Of a DNA stretch of 64,000 nt, positions 46,380 through 56,442 are shown in pieces (the stretch's first letter is position 1; every line of letters begins with the position of its first letter). Location of the stretch: the NCBI RefSeq assembly GCF_038502225.1, contig NC_091303.1, forward strand, positions 29,609,204-29,673,203, in the 5' to 3' direction. The notes below the pieces were generated by a model that had not been told where the DNA came from, searched no databases, and worked only from the letters and a program-made list of their open reading frames with translations. The stretch comes from Cherax quadricarinatus (taxonomy: Eukaryota; Arthropoda; Malacostraca; Decapoda; Parastacidae). The position numbers were made by a program, and so were the translations under genes.

Positions 46380-47840
46380 TTACATCGTATTCATAGTGTG
46401 GGTTAGGTATGTGAGTAGTGTGTGTGGGTAGTCATGTGAGTGGTGTGTGTGGGTAAAGTCATGTGAGTAGTGTGTGTGTGGGTAAAGTCATGTGAATAGT
46501 GTGTGGGTAATGGCATGTGTGTGTGGGTACAGTCATGTGAGTAGTGTGGTATAGTCATGTGAGTAGTGTGTGGGTACAGTCATGTGAGTAGTGTGTAGGT
46601 ACAGTCATATGAGTAGTGTGTGGGTCCAGTCATATGAGTAGTGTGTGGTATAGTCATGTGAGTAGTTTGTGGGTACAGTCATGTGAGTAGTGTGTGGGTA
46701 AAGTCATGTGAGTAGTGTGTGGGTACAGTCATGTGAGTAGTGTGTGTGAGTAAAGTCATGTGAGTAGTGTGTGGGTAATGTCATGTGTGTGGGTACAGTC
46801 ATATGAGTAGTCTGTGGTAAAGTCATGAGAGTAGTGTGTGGGTACAGTCATGTGAGTAGTGTGTGTGAGTAAAGTCATGTGAGTAGTGTGTGGGTACAGT
46901 CATATGAGTAGTGTGTGGTAAAGTCATGTGAGTAGTGTGTGGGTAAAGTCATGTGAGTAGTGTGTGGGTAAGGTCATGTGTGTGTGTGTCTGTGGGCAAT
47001 CATGTGAGTAGTATGTGGGTAAGGTCATGTAAGTAGTGTGTGGGTAAAGTCATGTGATTAGTGTGTGGGTACAGTCATATGAGTAGTGTGTGGTAGTAAA
47101 GTCATGTGAATAGTGTGTGGGTACAGTCATATGAGTAGTGTGTGATAAAGTCATGTGAGTAGTGTATGGGTAAAGTCATGTAAGTAGTGTGTGGGTAAGG
47201 TCATGTGTGTGTGTGTCTGTGGGCAATCATGTGAGTAGTATGTGGGTAAGGTCATGTAAGTAGTGTGTGGGTAAAGTCATGTGAGTAGTGTGTGGGTAAG
47301 GTCGTGTGAGTAGTGTGGATAAAGTCATGTGAGAAGTGTGTGGGTAAGGTCATGTGAGTAGTGTGTGGGTAAAGTCATGTGAGTAGTGTGTGGGTACAGT
47401 CATGTGAGTAGTGTGTGTGAGTAAAGTCATGTGAGTAGTGTGTGGGTAATGTCATGTGTGTGGGTACAGTCATATGAGTAGTCTGTGGTAAAGTCATGTG
47501 AGTACTGTGTGGGTAAAGCCATGTGAGTAGTGTGTGCGTACAGTCATATAAGAAGTGTGTGGTAAAGTCATGTGAGTAGTGTGTGGGTAAAGTCATGTGA
47601 GTAGTGTGTGGGTAAGGTCATGTAAGTAGTGTGTGGGTAAAGCCATGTGAGTAGTGTGTGGGTAAGGTCGTGTGAGTAGTGTGTGGGTAAAGTCATGTGA
47701 GTAGTGTGTGGGTAAGGTCATGTGAGTAGTGAGTGGGTAATGTAATGTGTGTGTGGGTACAGTCATGTGAGTAGTGTGTGGCAAAGTCATGTGAGTAATG
47801 TATGGGTAAGGTCATGTGAGTAGTGTGTGGGTAAGGTCAT
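46380..47840. repeat. 25-bp GT-rich minisatellite, second family
   Basis: The unit is about 25 bp: GTCATGTGAGTAG then TGTGTGGGTAAA, with GTACA, GTAAG and ATATGAG variants. Rare blocks recur: GTCTGTGGGCAATCATGTG at about 46,989 and 47,216 (offset 227), and GTGGGTAATGTCATGTGTG at about 46,771 and 47,442 (offset 671). Minus-strand ORFs of 65-73 codons over it are repeat by-products. Confidence 0.92.
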
Positions 47841-48330
47841 GTAGGTAGTGTGTGGGTAGTGTGAGTAGCGTGTAGGTAGTGTGTGGCTAGTGTGTGGGTA
47901 GTGTGTGAGTAGTGTGTAGGTAGTGTGTGGGTAGTGTGTGGGTAGCGTGTAGGTAGTGTGTGAGTAGTGTGTAAGTAGTGTGTAAGTAGTGTGTGGGTAG
48001 TGTGTGGGTAGCGTGTAGGTAGTGTGTAGGTAGTGTGTGGGTAGTGTGTAAATAGTGTGTAGGTAGCGTGTGGGTAGTGTGTGGCTACTGTGTGGCTAGT
48101 GTGTAAGTAGTGTGTAAGTAGTGTGTAAATAGTGTGTGGGTAGTGTGTGAGTAGTGTGTAAGTAGTGTGTAAGTAGTGTGTGGGTAGTGTGTGAGTAGTG
48201 TGTAAGTAGTGTGTAAGTAGTGTGTGGGTAGTGTGTGAGTAGTGTGTAAGTAGTGTGTAAGTAGTGTGTGGGTAGTGTGTAGGTAGTGTGTGGGTAGTGC
48301 GTGGGTATTGTGTGGGTATTGTGTGGGTAA
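47841..48330. repeat. 11-bp minisatellite with a 44-bp higher-order unit
   Basis: The unit is GTGTGTAAGTA or GTGTGTGGGTA (11 bp). Between 48,138 and 48,281 four variants are arranged in a fixed order (GGG, GAG, AAG, AAG). They repeat every 44 bp with starts at 48,138, 48,182, 48,226 and 48,270. It is contiguous with the 25-bp array on its left, whose units contain the same GTAGTGTGTGG. Confidence 0.92.
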
Positions 48331-48540
48331 GGTCAAAGGAGCAGCATGTAAGTTAAGCCGACTGAACAGTTTGTGGTTAATGTTTAGTGAACAGCGAGTA
48401 GGTATGGTCGAGTTAACAGATTGTACTGTAGGTCAAGTCAGGGTGTAGTAATTTAAACTCAATTAGCACTCAATAAGAAGGAAATGACACATAGAAACAA
48501 TAGATACCTTCATCAGGTAAGCATTGCATGCATGAAAAAA
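48331..48540. other. Spacer between the minisatellite and the AT tract
   Basis: Mixed sequence with decayed GTAGGT-like remnants on the left. The right part (ATAGATACCTTCATCAGGTA) may belong to the repeat that carries the AT tract. No gene is seen. Confidence 0.4.
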
Positions 48541-48543
48541 AGA

Positions 48544-48545
<2 letters not shown>

Positions 48546-48612
<67 letters not shown>

Positions 48613-48618
48613 TATATA

Positions 48619-48690
<72 letters not shown>

Positions 48691-48735
48691 GCATGTATGT
48701 ATATACATATTTATACATATATACATATATATATA
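48546..48735. repeat. (AT)n microsatellite
   Basis: Nearly pure AT with ATACAT interruptions. ORFs reading poly-(Ile-Tyr) on both strands are by-products. Confidence 0.95.
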
Positions 48736-48879
48736 CTCACACCGATGTGTGCTCATACATTCACTACTATTCCAACCATGAGACTAGAGTCAAAAGGAGA
48801 GTATTTCTTACTATGTTTCTGAGAATCTAAAGAGTGTGCAGTCCGTAGTTCCTAGATGAAGAAATTAGAAAAATATTTC

Positions 48880-49409
48880 ACATTGGCACGAAACTGCGGT
48901 ATCCTTAGGTGTTGTGGAATCTGCCTTACTGGCAGCTAGGAAAACTTATTATACAACAGAATCTAGGATAACACCTCAGACCAAGAATGTGCTGGTCCTC
49001 CCATATAACGAGAATTTATCTGTCCTGCCGAAGGCTCTTGGAAAATTTAATATTCAAGTAGTATTTAAGAATCCACAGACGGTTAGAAGCATTCTGATAA
49101 AGAATTCATCCCAACAACGTGTTGGTGGTGTCTACAGAGTTAGTTGCAACGATTGCAGTCTCTCCTATTTGGGACAAACGGGAAAAACAATTGGAGGTGA
49201 GAATTTCCCAGCACCGTTATTCGAAACGTATAGCACAGGAGTCGAACATGATTTTCAACCCGGAAAATTGGTTGGAAGCAAGAGTCTTCCCTTGTTCCTC
49301 CAGCCTTAAAAGGGATATTGTAGAATCGGCAGTTATTAAGCATGATAGGCATCCGTTATACAATGTCAGGGACGGGCTTTTCAAATGTAGTGCCACACCG
49401 AGGAATTAG
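48880..49409 (+). pseudogene. Penelope-like element fragment: GIY-YIG endonuclease end of the RT protein
   Basis: The frame from 48,914 shows the block before the nuclease, ALGKFNIQVVFKNPQTVRSI (residues 41-60). GIY-YIG hallmarks follow: GVYRVSC (72-78), a second Cys at 81, and YLGQTGK (85-91). The frame is then lost. The sequence resumes in another frame as QLEVRISQH, then NPENWLEARVF and DIVESAVIKH, and stops at 49,407-49,409. The shift falls in the A-run near 49,182-49,188 and looks like one extra base. The catalytic Arg (in VRISQH) and Glu (in VESAV) are still visible in the second frame. In Penelope-like retroelements this domain is C-terminal to the RT and nicks the target. No RT lies upstream: only an AT tract. 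It is a 5'-truncated, frameshifted copy. Confidence 0.82.
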
Positions 49410-50035
49410 GGCCTATTTTTTTCTGCAGTTTCTGAAGGTTGAACCAGACTTTGCCTCAGAATTATGTGGGTTGAATAACTGTGGCGGTCTTTCATGATAT
49501 TACAGACGCCTCCCTCTTTAAATGAGTTTATTTTAATGAGCCCCATTTCCTTTACATATCTTTTAGAAGTCTCCCCTTTAAATGTTACCATTTTCTCTTC
49601 ACTTTAAATGGAAACGTTGTCCGGTGGGAGGCTACCGCATAATTGCCAGTGACTTCTATACCACTGACAATATATTTATGTATATAAAGTTATTGATATC
49701 ATAGTGGAATATAACCGAATTTTTTATTTTTGCCCAGTTAATTTCGTTTAGGCTATTACAATGCTTGTGGGATTATTCTAATGCTATAATATTCATCCTT
49801 CTGGCTGTGGGCATTGGTGTGCCTGGGGGCATTTCCTGTTTCCTTCTCTCTCCCTCCCTTACTCATTCCAGTGAAGACGGTCCTTTGGGAACGTAGTTGC
49901 TTGCACATCCTCCTCTTTTCTGCAATTTTGCATGCTCCTGATGATGTGTTGATTGCAGTGTGAAAGGCCTAGAGCTATCATTCTACTTCCCCTGTGGATG
50001 TTTTGCATCCTGTATCGCCTGGTTTGCGATATTTT
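49410..50035 (+). repeat. Probable 3' untranslated part of the Penelope-like fragment
   Basis: AT-rich DNA continues from the PLE stop to the next (AT)n tract without an ORF. Near the end, CCTGATGATGTG (about 49,937) followed by GTGTGAAAGGCCTA resembles a hammerhead-ribozyme core order (CTGATGA ... GAAA). Such motifs are known in PLE terminal regions. Assignment to the PLE is by proximity only. Confidence 0.4.
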
Positions 50036-50036
50036 C

Positions 50037-50122
<86 letters not shown>
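50036..50122. repeat. (AT)n microsatellite
   Basis: A pure AT run that joins the PLE-like 3' region to the repeat starting TATGTCGTGCCGAATA. Confidence 0.95.
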
Positions 50123-50126
<4 letters not shown>

Positions 50127-50137
50127 GATAGATAGAT

Positions 50138-50478
50138 ATATGTCGTGCCGAATAAGTAAAACTGGTCAATTAGCAAGAACTCATTTAAAATTAATTCCTT
50201 TCCAAAAAATTTCTCTTATAAGTTTAAATATATATTTCTTCATTTATGTAAATATAAAAATTAATAATTTTATACCGAAAGAACCTTAGAAAACTTACCT
50301 AACCTTATTAAAACGAGCACAATTTAATTTATCCCACTTCAACTAAATGAATTTCAGATAAGTTCAAAATAATTTAATAATAAACAGACACAATGAAATA
50401 TATTTTTCCGGTAGGATTAGAATGATTTTTGCTAAATTATTGCATACCTAAATTTTCGTTTACCTTATTCAGGAAGAT
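50138..50478. repeat. Unclassified AT-rich interspersed repeat
   Basis: It starts at TATGTCGTGCCGAATAAG and contains ACTTACCTAACCTTATTAAA and TTTTTCCGGTAGGATTAGAA. From memory this is a high-copy decapod repeat that often follows (TA)n. It has no ORF and no clear terminal inverted repeats in this copy. Confidence 0.5.
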
Positions 50479-52175
50479 AAATAGATAGAAATGTTAAAAG
50501 CAGGTGGGGATATAGTTCTGGAGTAGTTGGTGCTTTTATTCAATGAATGTATGGAAGAGGGTAAGGTACCTAGGGATGGCAGAGAGCGTGCATAGTTCCT
50601 TTGTATAAAGGCAAAAGGGACAAATGAGAGTGCAAAAATTATAGGGGAATAAGTCTGTTGAATATACCTGGTAAAGTGTATGATAGAGTTATTAATGAAA
50701 TAATTATGAATAAGATGGAGAGTAGGATAGCAGATGAACGAGGCTTTAGGAAGGCTAGAGGAGGGGTGGGGGGGGGGGTTGTGGAGATCAAGTGTTTAGA
50801 GAGGAACATATAGGTGAACAGTATTTAGATAAGGGTAAAAAAAATTTAATGGCATTTCTGGATTTGGAAAAGGTGTATAACAGGGTGAATAGGGGACAAT
50901 GTGGCAGATGTTACAAATGTATGGTGTGTGAGGCAGATTATTGAAAGTGGTGAAAAGTTTTTACGAGGATATTGAGGCTCAGGTTACAGTATGTAGGAGA
51001 GAGGGAGATTATTATGCAGTAAAAGTAGGACTTAGACAAGGCTGTGTGATGTCCCGATGGTTCAATATATTTATAGATGGGGTTATAAGAAAGTGAATGC
51101 TCAGGTGTTGGCAAGAGGTGTGGGGTTTAAAGATAAAGAACAACTGTGAGTTGTCACAGTTGCTCTTTACTGATGACACTGTGCTTTTCGGAGATTCTGA
51201 AGAGAAGTTACAGAGGTTGGCTGATGAGTTTGGTAGGGTATGTAAAAGAAGGAAATTAAAAGTGATTATAGGAGAGAGTAAGGTGATAAGGATAACAACA
51301 GAATTAGGTAAAGGAAGATTGGATATCAGATTGGAGGAAGAGAGAATGGAGGTATTCATATATTTAGAAGTGGATGTGTCAGCAGATGGATCTATGAAAG
51401 ATAAGGTGAATCACAGAATTGATGAGGGGAAAAAGGTGAGTGGTGCACTTAGGAGTCTGTGGAGAGAAAGAACTTTGTCCATGGAAGAAAAGAGGGGAAT
51501 GTATAAGAGCATAGTTATACCAACAGTTTTATGTGAGTGTGAAGCATGGGTGGTGAATGTTGCAATAAGGAGAAGGCTAGAGGCAGTGGAGATGTTGTGT
51601 CTGAGGGCAGTGTGTGTGGTGTGAATATAATGCAGAGAATTTGTAGTTTGGAAATTAGGAAGAGGTGTGGGATTACCAAAACTATTATCCAGAGGGCTGA
51701 GGAGGAGTTGTTGAGGTGGTTCGGACATGTAGAGAGGAAGGAACGAAATAGAATGACTTCGAGAGTGTACAAATATGTATTGGAGGGAAGGCGGGGTAGG
51801 GGTCGGCCTGGGAAAGGATGGAGGGAGGGGGCAAAAAAGATTTCGTGTGTGAAGGGCTTGGACTTCCAGAAAGCGTGCATGAGCGTATTAGATAGGAGCG
51901 AATGGAGACAAATGGTTTTTAGGACTTTACATGCTGTTGGAGTGTGAGCAAGGTAACATTTATGAAGGGATTCAGGAAAACCGGCAGGTCAGACTTGAGT
52001 CCTGGAATTGGAAAGTACAGTGCCTGCGCTTTGAGGGAGGGGTTTTAATGGTGCAGTTTTATAAACTGTAGTGTAGGCAAGCCTCTAGTAAGACAGTAAT
52101 GGAGTGAATGACGATGAAAGTTTTTATTTTTCGGGCCCCCCTACCTTGGTGGAAAGAGTACAACATTCAGTACTG
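50479..52175 (+). pseudogene. Decayed RTE-like LINE: RT, C-terminal region and 3' UTR
   Basis: Translated pieces follow the order of a LINE RT on the plus strand. First comes EMLKAGGDIVLE (50,488 on), broken by an in-frame TAG at 50,524-50,526. Degraded pieces of the following RT motifs lie between 50,600 and 51,090. The palm box then appears as LLFTDDTVLFGD near residues 22-33 of the frame opening at 51,097, with Thr where Ala is usual (51,169-51,177). It continues with KRRKLKV, GALRSLWRERT and RRRLEAVEMLCLRAVC. A frameshift near 51,605-51,620 moves the frame to GVNIMQRICSLEI, LLRWFGHVERKERNRM, GRRGRGRPGKGW and GLDFQKACMSVLDRSEWRQ, ending at 51,945-51,947. The remaining 220 bp match, from memory, the 3' UTR of this family, with TTTTTATTTTTCGGGCCCCC. 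Multiple stops and shifts make it non-functional. The exact clade (RTE-like) is an inference. Confidence 0.78.
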
Positions 52176-52297
52176 CTGGATGCGCTACTCTTAAGGATTG
52201 TATGGTCCAGTGGATTAGGGCATCATGTGTTTTCGCCCACCATGAGGCAGGCCAAAGCAGCATGGGCTCGAGTCCTTGGCTAGTGCAGTGTTGTTAT
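52176..52297 (+). repeat. tRNA-derived SINE, copy 3
   Basis: The A-box-like TGGTCCAGTGG is at 52,203-52,213. The B-box-like GGCTCGAGTCC is at 52,265-52,275, one base from the GGTTCGA consensus. The stretch between reads like a tRNA arm region. CTTGGCTAGTGCAGTG and a (TA)n tail follow. It is inserted just beyond the RTE-like 3' UTR. Confidence 0.7.

Positions 52298-52358
<61 letters not shown>
52298..52358. repeat. (AT)n microsatellite
   Basis: AT run between the SINE tail and the flank of the second foldback repeat. Confidence 0.95.
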
Positions 52359-52362
<4 letters not shown>

Positions 52363-52420
52363 TATAAGCACTAAGATCACAGTAAACAGGTGATTTCAGA
52401 ATATGCAATACAACCACTGG

Positions 52421-52531
52421 GAAAGAATAGAGAAATTCCAAGCGCTTTCGTGACTACTCACATTATCAAGGAACAATATTCCTTGATAATGTGAGTAGTC
52501 ACGAAAGCGCTTGGAATTTCTCTATTCTTTC
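52421..52531. repeat. Foldback repeat, copy 2 (perfect 53-bp arms, 5-nt loop)
   Basis: Left arm 52,421-52,473 and right arm 52,479-52,531 are exact reverse complements around the loop CAATA. Each arm starts or ends with GAAAGAATAGAGAAATTCC and contains AAGCGCTTTCGTGACTAC. Flanks are shared with copy 1 at 44,242 (ACAGGTGAT...ATATGCAA) and (AT)n lies on both sides. A 53-bp perfect stem is a strong cruciform or hairpin former. Internal GATAATGTGAGTAGTCAC and GAAAGCGCTT are discussed as a hammerhead-like motif. Confidence 0.92.
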
Positions 52532-52543
52532 ACAGTGGTTGTT

Positions 52544-52828
<285 letters not shown>

Positions 52829-52892
<64 letters not shown>
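52829..52892. repeat. Compound (CA)n(TA)n microsatellite
   Basis: A CA run of about 20 bp passes directly into a TA run. Confidence 0.95.
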
Positions 52893-52896
<4 letters not shown>

Positions 52897-52999
52897 AGTG
52901 ACGATTTCTTCTGTACGGTCTCCTCCTCTCAGCGGTCTCCCACGGTACGGTCTACACGGAATGGTCTCTTCTGAGTGGCACCTATTTCACACCTATATG

Positions 53000-53262
53000 C
53001 TAATGACCTTGACCTCGCCCTCGAGACCACCTCACCCTCGAGACCACCTCACCCTCAACCCCCCCTCTCCCCCCACTCCCCCACCCACAACCCCCACCCC
53101 GCGCCCCCCGCCCTCGCGCCCCGCCCACGCCCCCCGCGCCCCCCTCCCGCCCCCGCCCTAGCGCCTGCCCGCGCCCTCGCGCCCCGCCCGCCCCCCGCGC
53201 GCCCCGCGCCCCTCGCGCCCCGCCCGCGCCTTCTGCTGCGCGTTCTGCAGCGTCGTCCGGAT
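53000..53262. repeat. Extreme C-rich, CG-containing low-complexity block
   Basis: From about 53,030 the plus strand is mostly C with CCCGCG and CCCCGCGCC runs. The minus strand is therefore G-rich and could form quadruplexes. Overlapping Pro/Ala/Arg-rich ORFs on both strands reflect composition only. It contrasts sharply with the AT- and GT-rich neighbourhood. Confidence 0.85.
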
Positions 53263-53960
53263 CTCCCCCCATGCCCCGAATTTTTTTCCGATTTTTTCAA
53301 ATTTTTTTTTGAATATCATTTTCTTATGATCTCCTCGAATCAAGTTTTTTTTGGATTGCCCCTCCCACTTTCACCCCCATCCCAATTTTTTTCGAATTTC
53401 GTTTTCTTATGATCTCCTCGAATCAAGTGTTTTTTGGATTGCCCCTCCCACTTTCACCCCCATCCCAATTTTTTTCGAATTTCATTTTCTTATGATCTCC
53501 TCGGATCAAGTTTTTGAGGTTCCCCCCTCCCACTTTCACCCCCCATCTCAAATTTTTCTCGATAATACAAAGACTCCATCTCCTTGGATCAAGTTTTTGG
53601 GTACCCCTCTTTCCACCCCCAAAATTTCTCCTCCATCTCCTTGGATCAAGGTTTTCTCGATAATACAAAGACTCCATCTCCTCGGATCAAGTTTTTTTGG
53701 ATTCCCCCCTCTGGGTATAAGCATTCAAAATGGACTCCCACTTGCATCCCAATTTTTTTTCTCGATAATACAAAGACTCCAATTCCTCGGATCAAGCTTT
53801 TGGATTCCCCCCTATGGGGTTTCGAAATTCTTATGATCTCCTTGGATCAAGTTTTTCTCGATAATACAAAGACTCCATCTCCTCGGATCAAGTTTTTCTC
53901 GAAATCAAAGTCTCCATCTCTTCGAATCGAGTTTTTGGATTCCCCCTCTCAGGGTAAGCA
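53263..53960. repeat. Degenerate tandem array of CTCC-TC(G)GATCAAG boxes
   Basis: CTCCTCGGATCAAGTTTTT or close variants occur about ten times (for example near 53,330, 53,414, 53,497, 53,579, 53,636, 53,675 and 53,839). They alternate with CTCGATAATACAAAGACTCC (near 53,558, 53,653, 53,761 and 53,858) and blocks such as CCCCTCCCACTTTCACCCCC. The first units repeat at about 83 bp. Plus-strand ORFs of 161 and 168 codons across it are repeat by-products. Confidence 0.85.
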
Positions 53961-54017
53961 TTCAAATGAACTCCTCCTATGGGGCATGGTACTTTCTCTT
54001 ACTACAGGTCTAAACAA

Positions 54018-54296
54018 GTGTGACGTCACCCCACCTGTGTTTACTCGGCGGTCATTGACGTCACGTGATGACCTCACACATACAGGCTGAAACTTGTCGA
54101 CTTCCCCCTATGTCAGTGACGTCACACGATGACCCCACACACGCACAGGCTGAATCTTGTCGACTTCCCCCTATGACAGTGACGTCACGTGTTGACCCCG
54201 CACACAGGCTGAATCTTGTCGACTTCCCCCTATGACAGTGACGTCACGTGTTGACCCCGCACACAGGTTGAATCTTGTCGACTTCCCCATCTCAGT
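54018..54296. repeat. 60-64-bp tandem repeat with TGACGTCA palindromes
   Basis: About four units repeat GTGACGTCACGTGTTGACCC, then CACAGGCTGAATCTTGTCGA and CTTCCCCCTATG. TGACGTCA occurs at 54,021, 54,056, 54,117, 54,180 and 54,239. The last interval is 60 bp. TGACGTCA is the CREB/ATF-type palindrome; whether it acts as a site here is unknown. Confidence 0.88.
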
Positions 54297-54430
54297 ATTA
54301 CACATTTCATATACAACATAGGGAAAACATTTTCACTCTTAACCCAGGATAATCCAAATAATTTCACATTTTTTTTCGTTAATACCCACAACAATCCACA
54401 ATTTCTTTACAAAATACAACACAAGTCTAG
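54297..54430. other. AT-rich spacer
   Basis: No tandem unit or coding signal seen. It leads into the left arm of the inverted duplication. Confidence 0.5.
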
Positions 54431-56442
54431 ACATTTTTCTCGTTTTAACTATTTCATCTCAGGTCACTCCCCACGAAGTAACCTTCTCTCTCTCCTCCTC
54501 CCCACCCTCCCGAACCCTCACACTCCAACCAACACCTCACAATTTTCACTCATAACCCCCAATTTTTCTCGTTTTAACTATTTCATCAGAAAGTCACCAC
54601 AACACTTATAACCACTTTTCGATAAATTCACTAGTCACAATTTTACATATTACGAAGTTAATACGCACACACACCTCACTTTACTTTGAACACCTTCAAA
54701 ACACACTCATAAATCATTTGAATACTCACAAAAATACCTTTGAACATTTCCAAACAACACTGAAACACTTCTAAAATATCATTTTGAATACTCCCAAATA
54801 AGATTTGACAGCTCTAATTTATCTGCACTTACACATTTCATTAAATTACAACTCATCCCCCCAAACTCCTCCCTCAGTCTCCAGACTTCACAACATTATC
54901 ACAAAAACTAACTCAAACACTTTACTTTGAACATCACCAAAAAACACCATCAATTGCCTTTAAATACTCCAAAAACATCATTCGAACACCCCCAAATCAC
55001 CTCTGAATACTCCCAGAACACCTTCATAAGTACTCTTGCACATCATTTGAACACCTTCAAAAACACCTTTGAACATTTCCAAACAACACTGAAACACTTC
55101 CAAATACACCACTGAATACTACTAAAACACCACTGAATACACTCAAAACACCACCAAAATCACCATAAACTAAGATCAACACCCACATCCCACAACACCC
55201 ACAACCCACATCACCCACACCCCACAATTTTTTCTCATTTTAACTAATTTCATCACAAAGTCACAACAACAACACACTTATAATCACTTTTCAACAACTC
55301 TAGTTCGACAACAACACCCACAACCCACAACACCCACAACACCCACAACCCACAACACCCACAACACCCACAACCCACAACACCCACACCCCACAACACC
55401 CATAACCCACATCACCCACACCCCACAACACACACAACCCACATCACCCACACCCCACAACACACACAACCCCACATCACCCACACCCCACAACACACAC
55501 AACCCACATCACCCACACGCCACAATTTTTTTCTCGTTTTAACTAATTTCATCAGAAAGTCACAACAACAACAACCCACAACTTATAATCACACCTTTGA
55601 ATAACCTCAAAACACCATTTGAGTACTCCCAAATACACCACTGAATACTACTAAAACAACACTGAATACACTCAAAACACCACCAAAATCACCATAAACT
55701 AAGATCAACACCCACATCCCACAACACCCACAACACCCCACATCCCACATCACCCACAACCCACATCACCAACAACCCACATTTTTTTCTCGTTTTTAAC
55801 TAATTTCATCAGAAAGTCACAACAACCCACAACTTATAATCACTTTTCAACAACTCTAGTTCGACAACAACACCCACAACCCACAACGTCCACAACACCC
55901 ACAACCCACAACACCCACAACCCACAATCTTTTTTCTCGTTTTAACTAATTTCATCAGAAAAAGGCACAACAACCCACAACTTATAACCACTTTTTCGAT
56001 ATCTCTAGTTCGACAACAACGCCCACAATCCACAACACCCACATCCCACAACACCCACATCCCACAACCCACAACACCCACATCCCACATCACCCACACC
56101 ACCACAACAACTACCCACAACTGATAACCACTTTTTTCGGTATCTCTAGTTCGACAACAACACCCACAACCCACAACACCCACAACACCCACAACACCCA
56201 CAACACCCACAACCCACAATTTTTTTTCTCGTTTTAACTAATTTCATCAGAAAAAGTCACATCAACAACCCACAACATATAACCACTTTTTCGGCATCAC
56301 TAGTTCGACAACAACACCCACAACCACCAACACCCCACAACCCCACAATTTTTTTCTCGTTTTAACTAATTTCATCAGAAAAAGTCACAAAAACAACCCA
56401 CTTATATCATCTTTTTTGGTATCTCTAGTTCGACTACATTAC
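54431..56442. repeat. Left-arm modular array (TTTTCTCGTTTTAACTA / CCCACAACA modules)
   Basis: A module of TTTTCTCGTTTTAACTA, then ATTTCATCAGAAA, GTCACAACAAC, CCACAACTTATAA and CTCTAGTTCGACAACAACAC runs into (CCCACAACA)n. It recurs near 54,431, 54,560, 55,225, 55,525, 55,790, 55,930, 56,220 and 56,345. Between them lies a second module (CACTTTACTTTGAACACC, CATTTGAATACTC, CCTCAGTCTCCAGACTT) at 54,670-55,150. The same module recurs at 58,605-58,940, so the arm has internal direct repeats. The complement lies at 62,077-64,000. Confidence 0.88.

Noticed and set aside
9240..48330. GT-rich arrays considered as telomeric DNA.
   Set aside because: The arthropod telomere repeat TTAGG does not occur in tandem anywhere. 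The units are 11, 20, 25 and 31 bp long and unrelated to it.
51097..51947. Intact LINE ORF.
   Set aside because: A frameshift near 51.61 kb, an upstream in-frame stop at 50,524 and scrambled N-terminal RT motifs show that it is a pseudogene.
52975..53412. 145-codon Pro/Ala/Arg-rich ORF as a real protein.
   Set aside because: It is composition-driven by the C-rich block, with long ORFs on both strands and in several frames.
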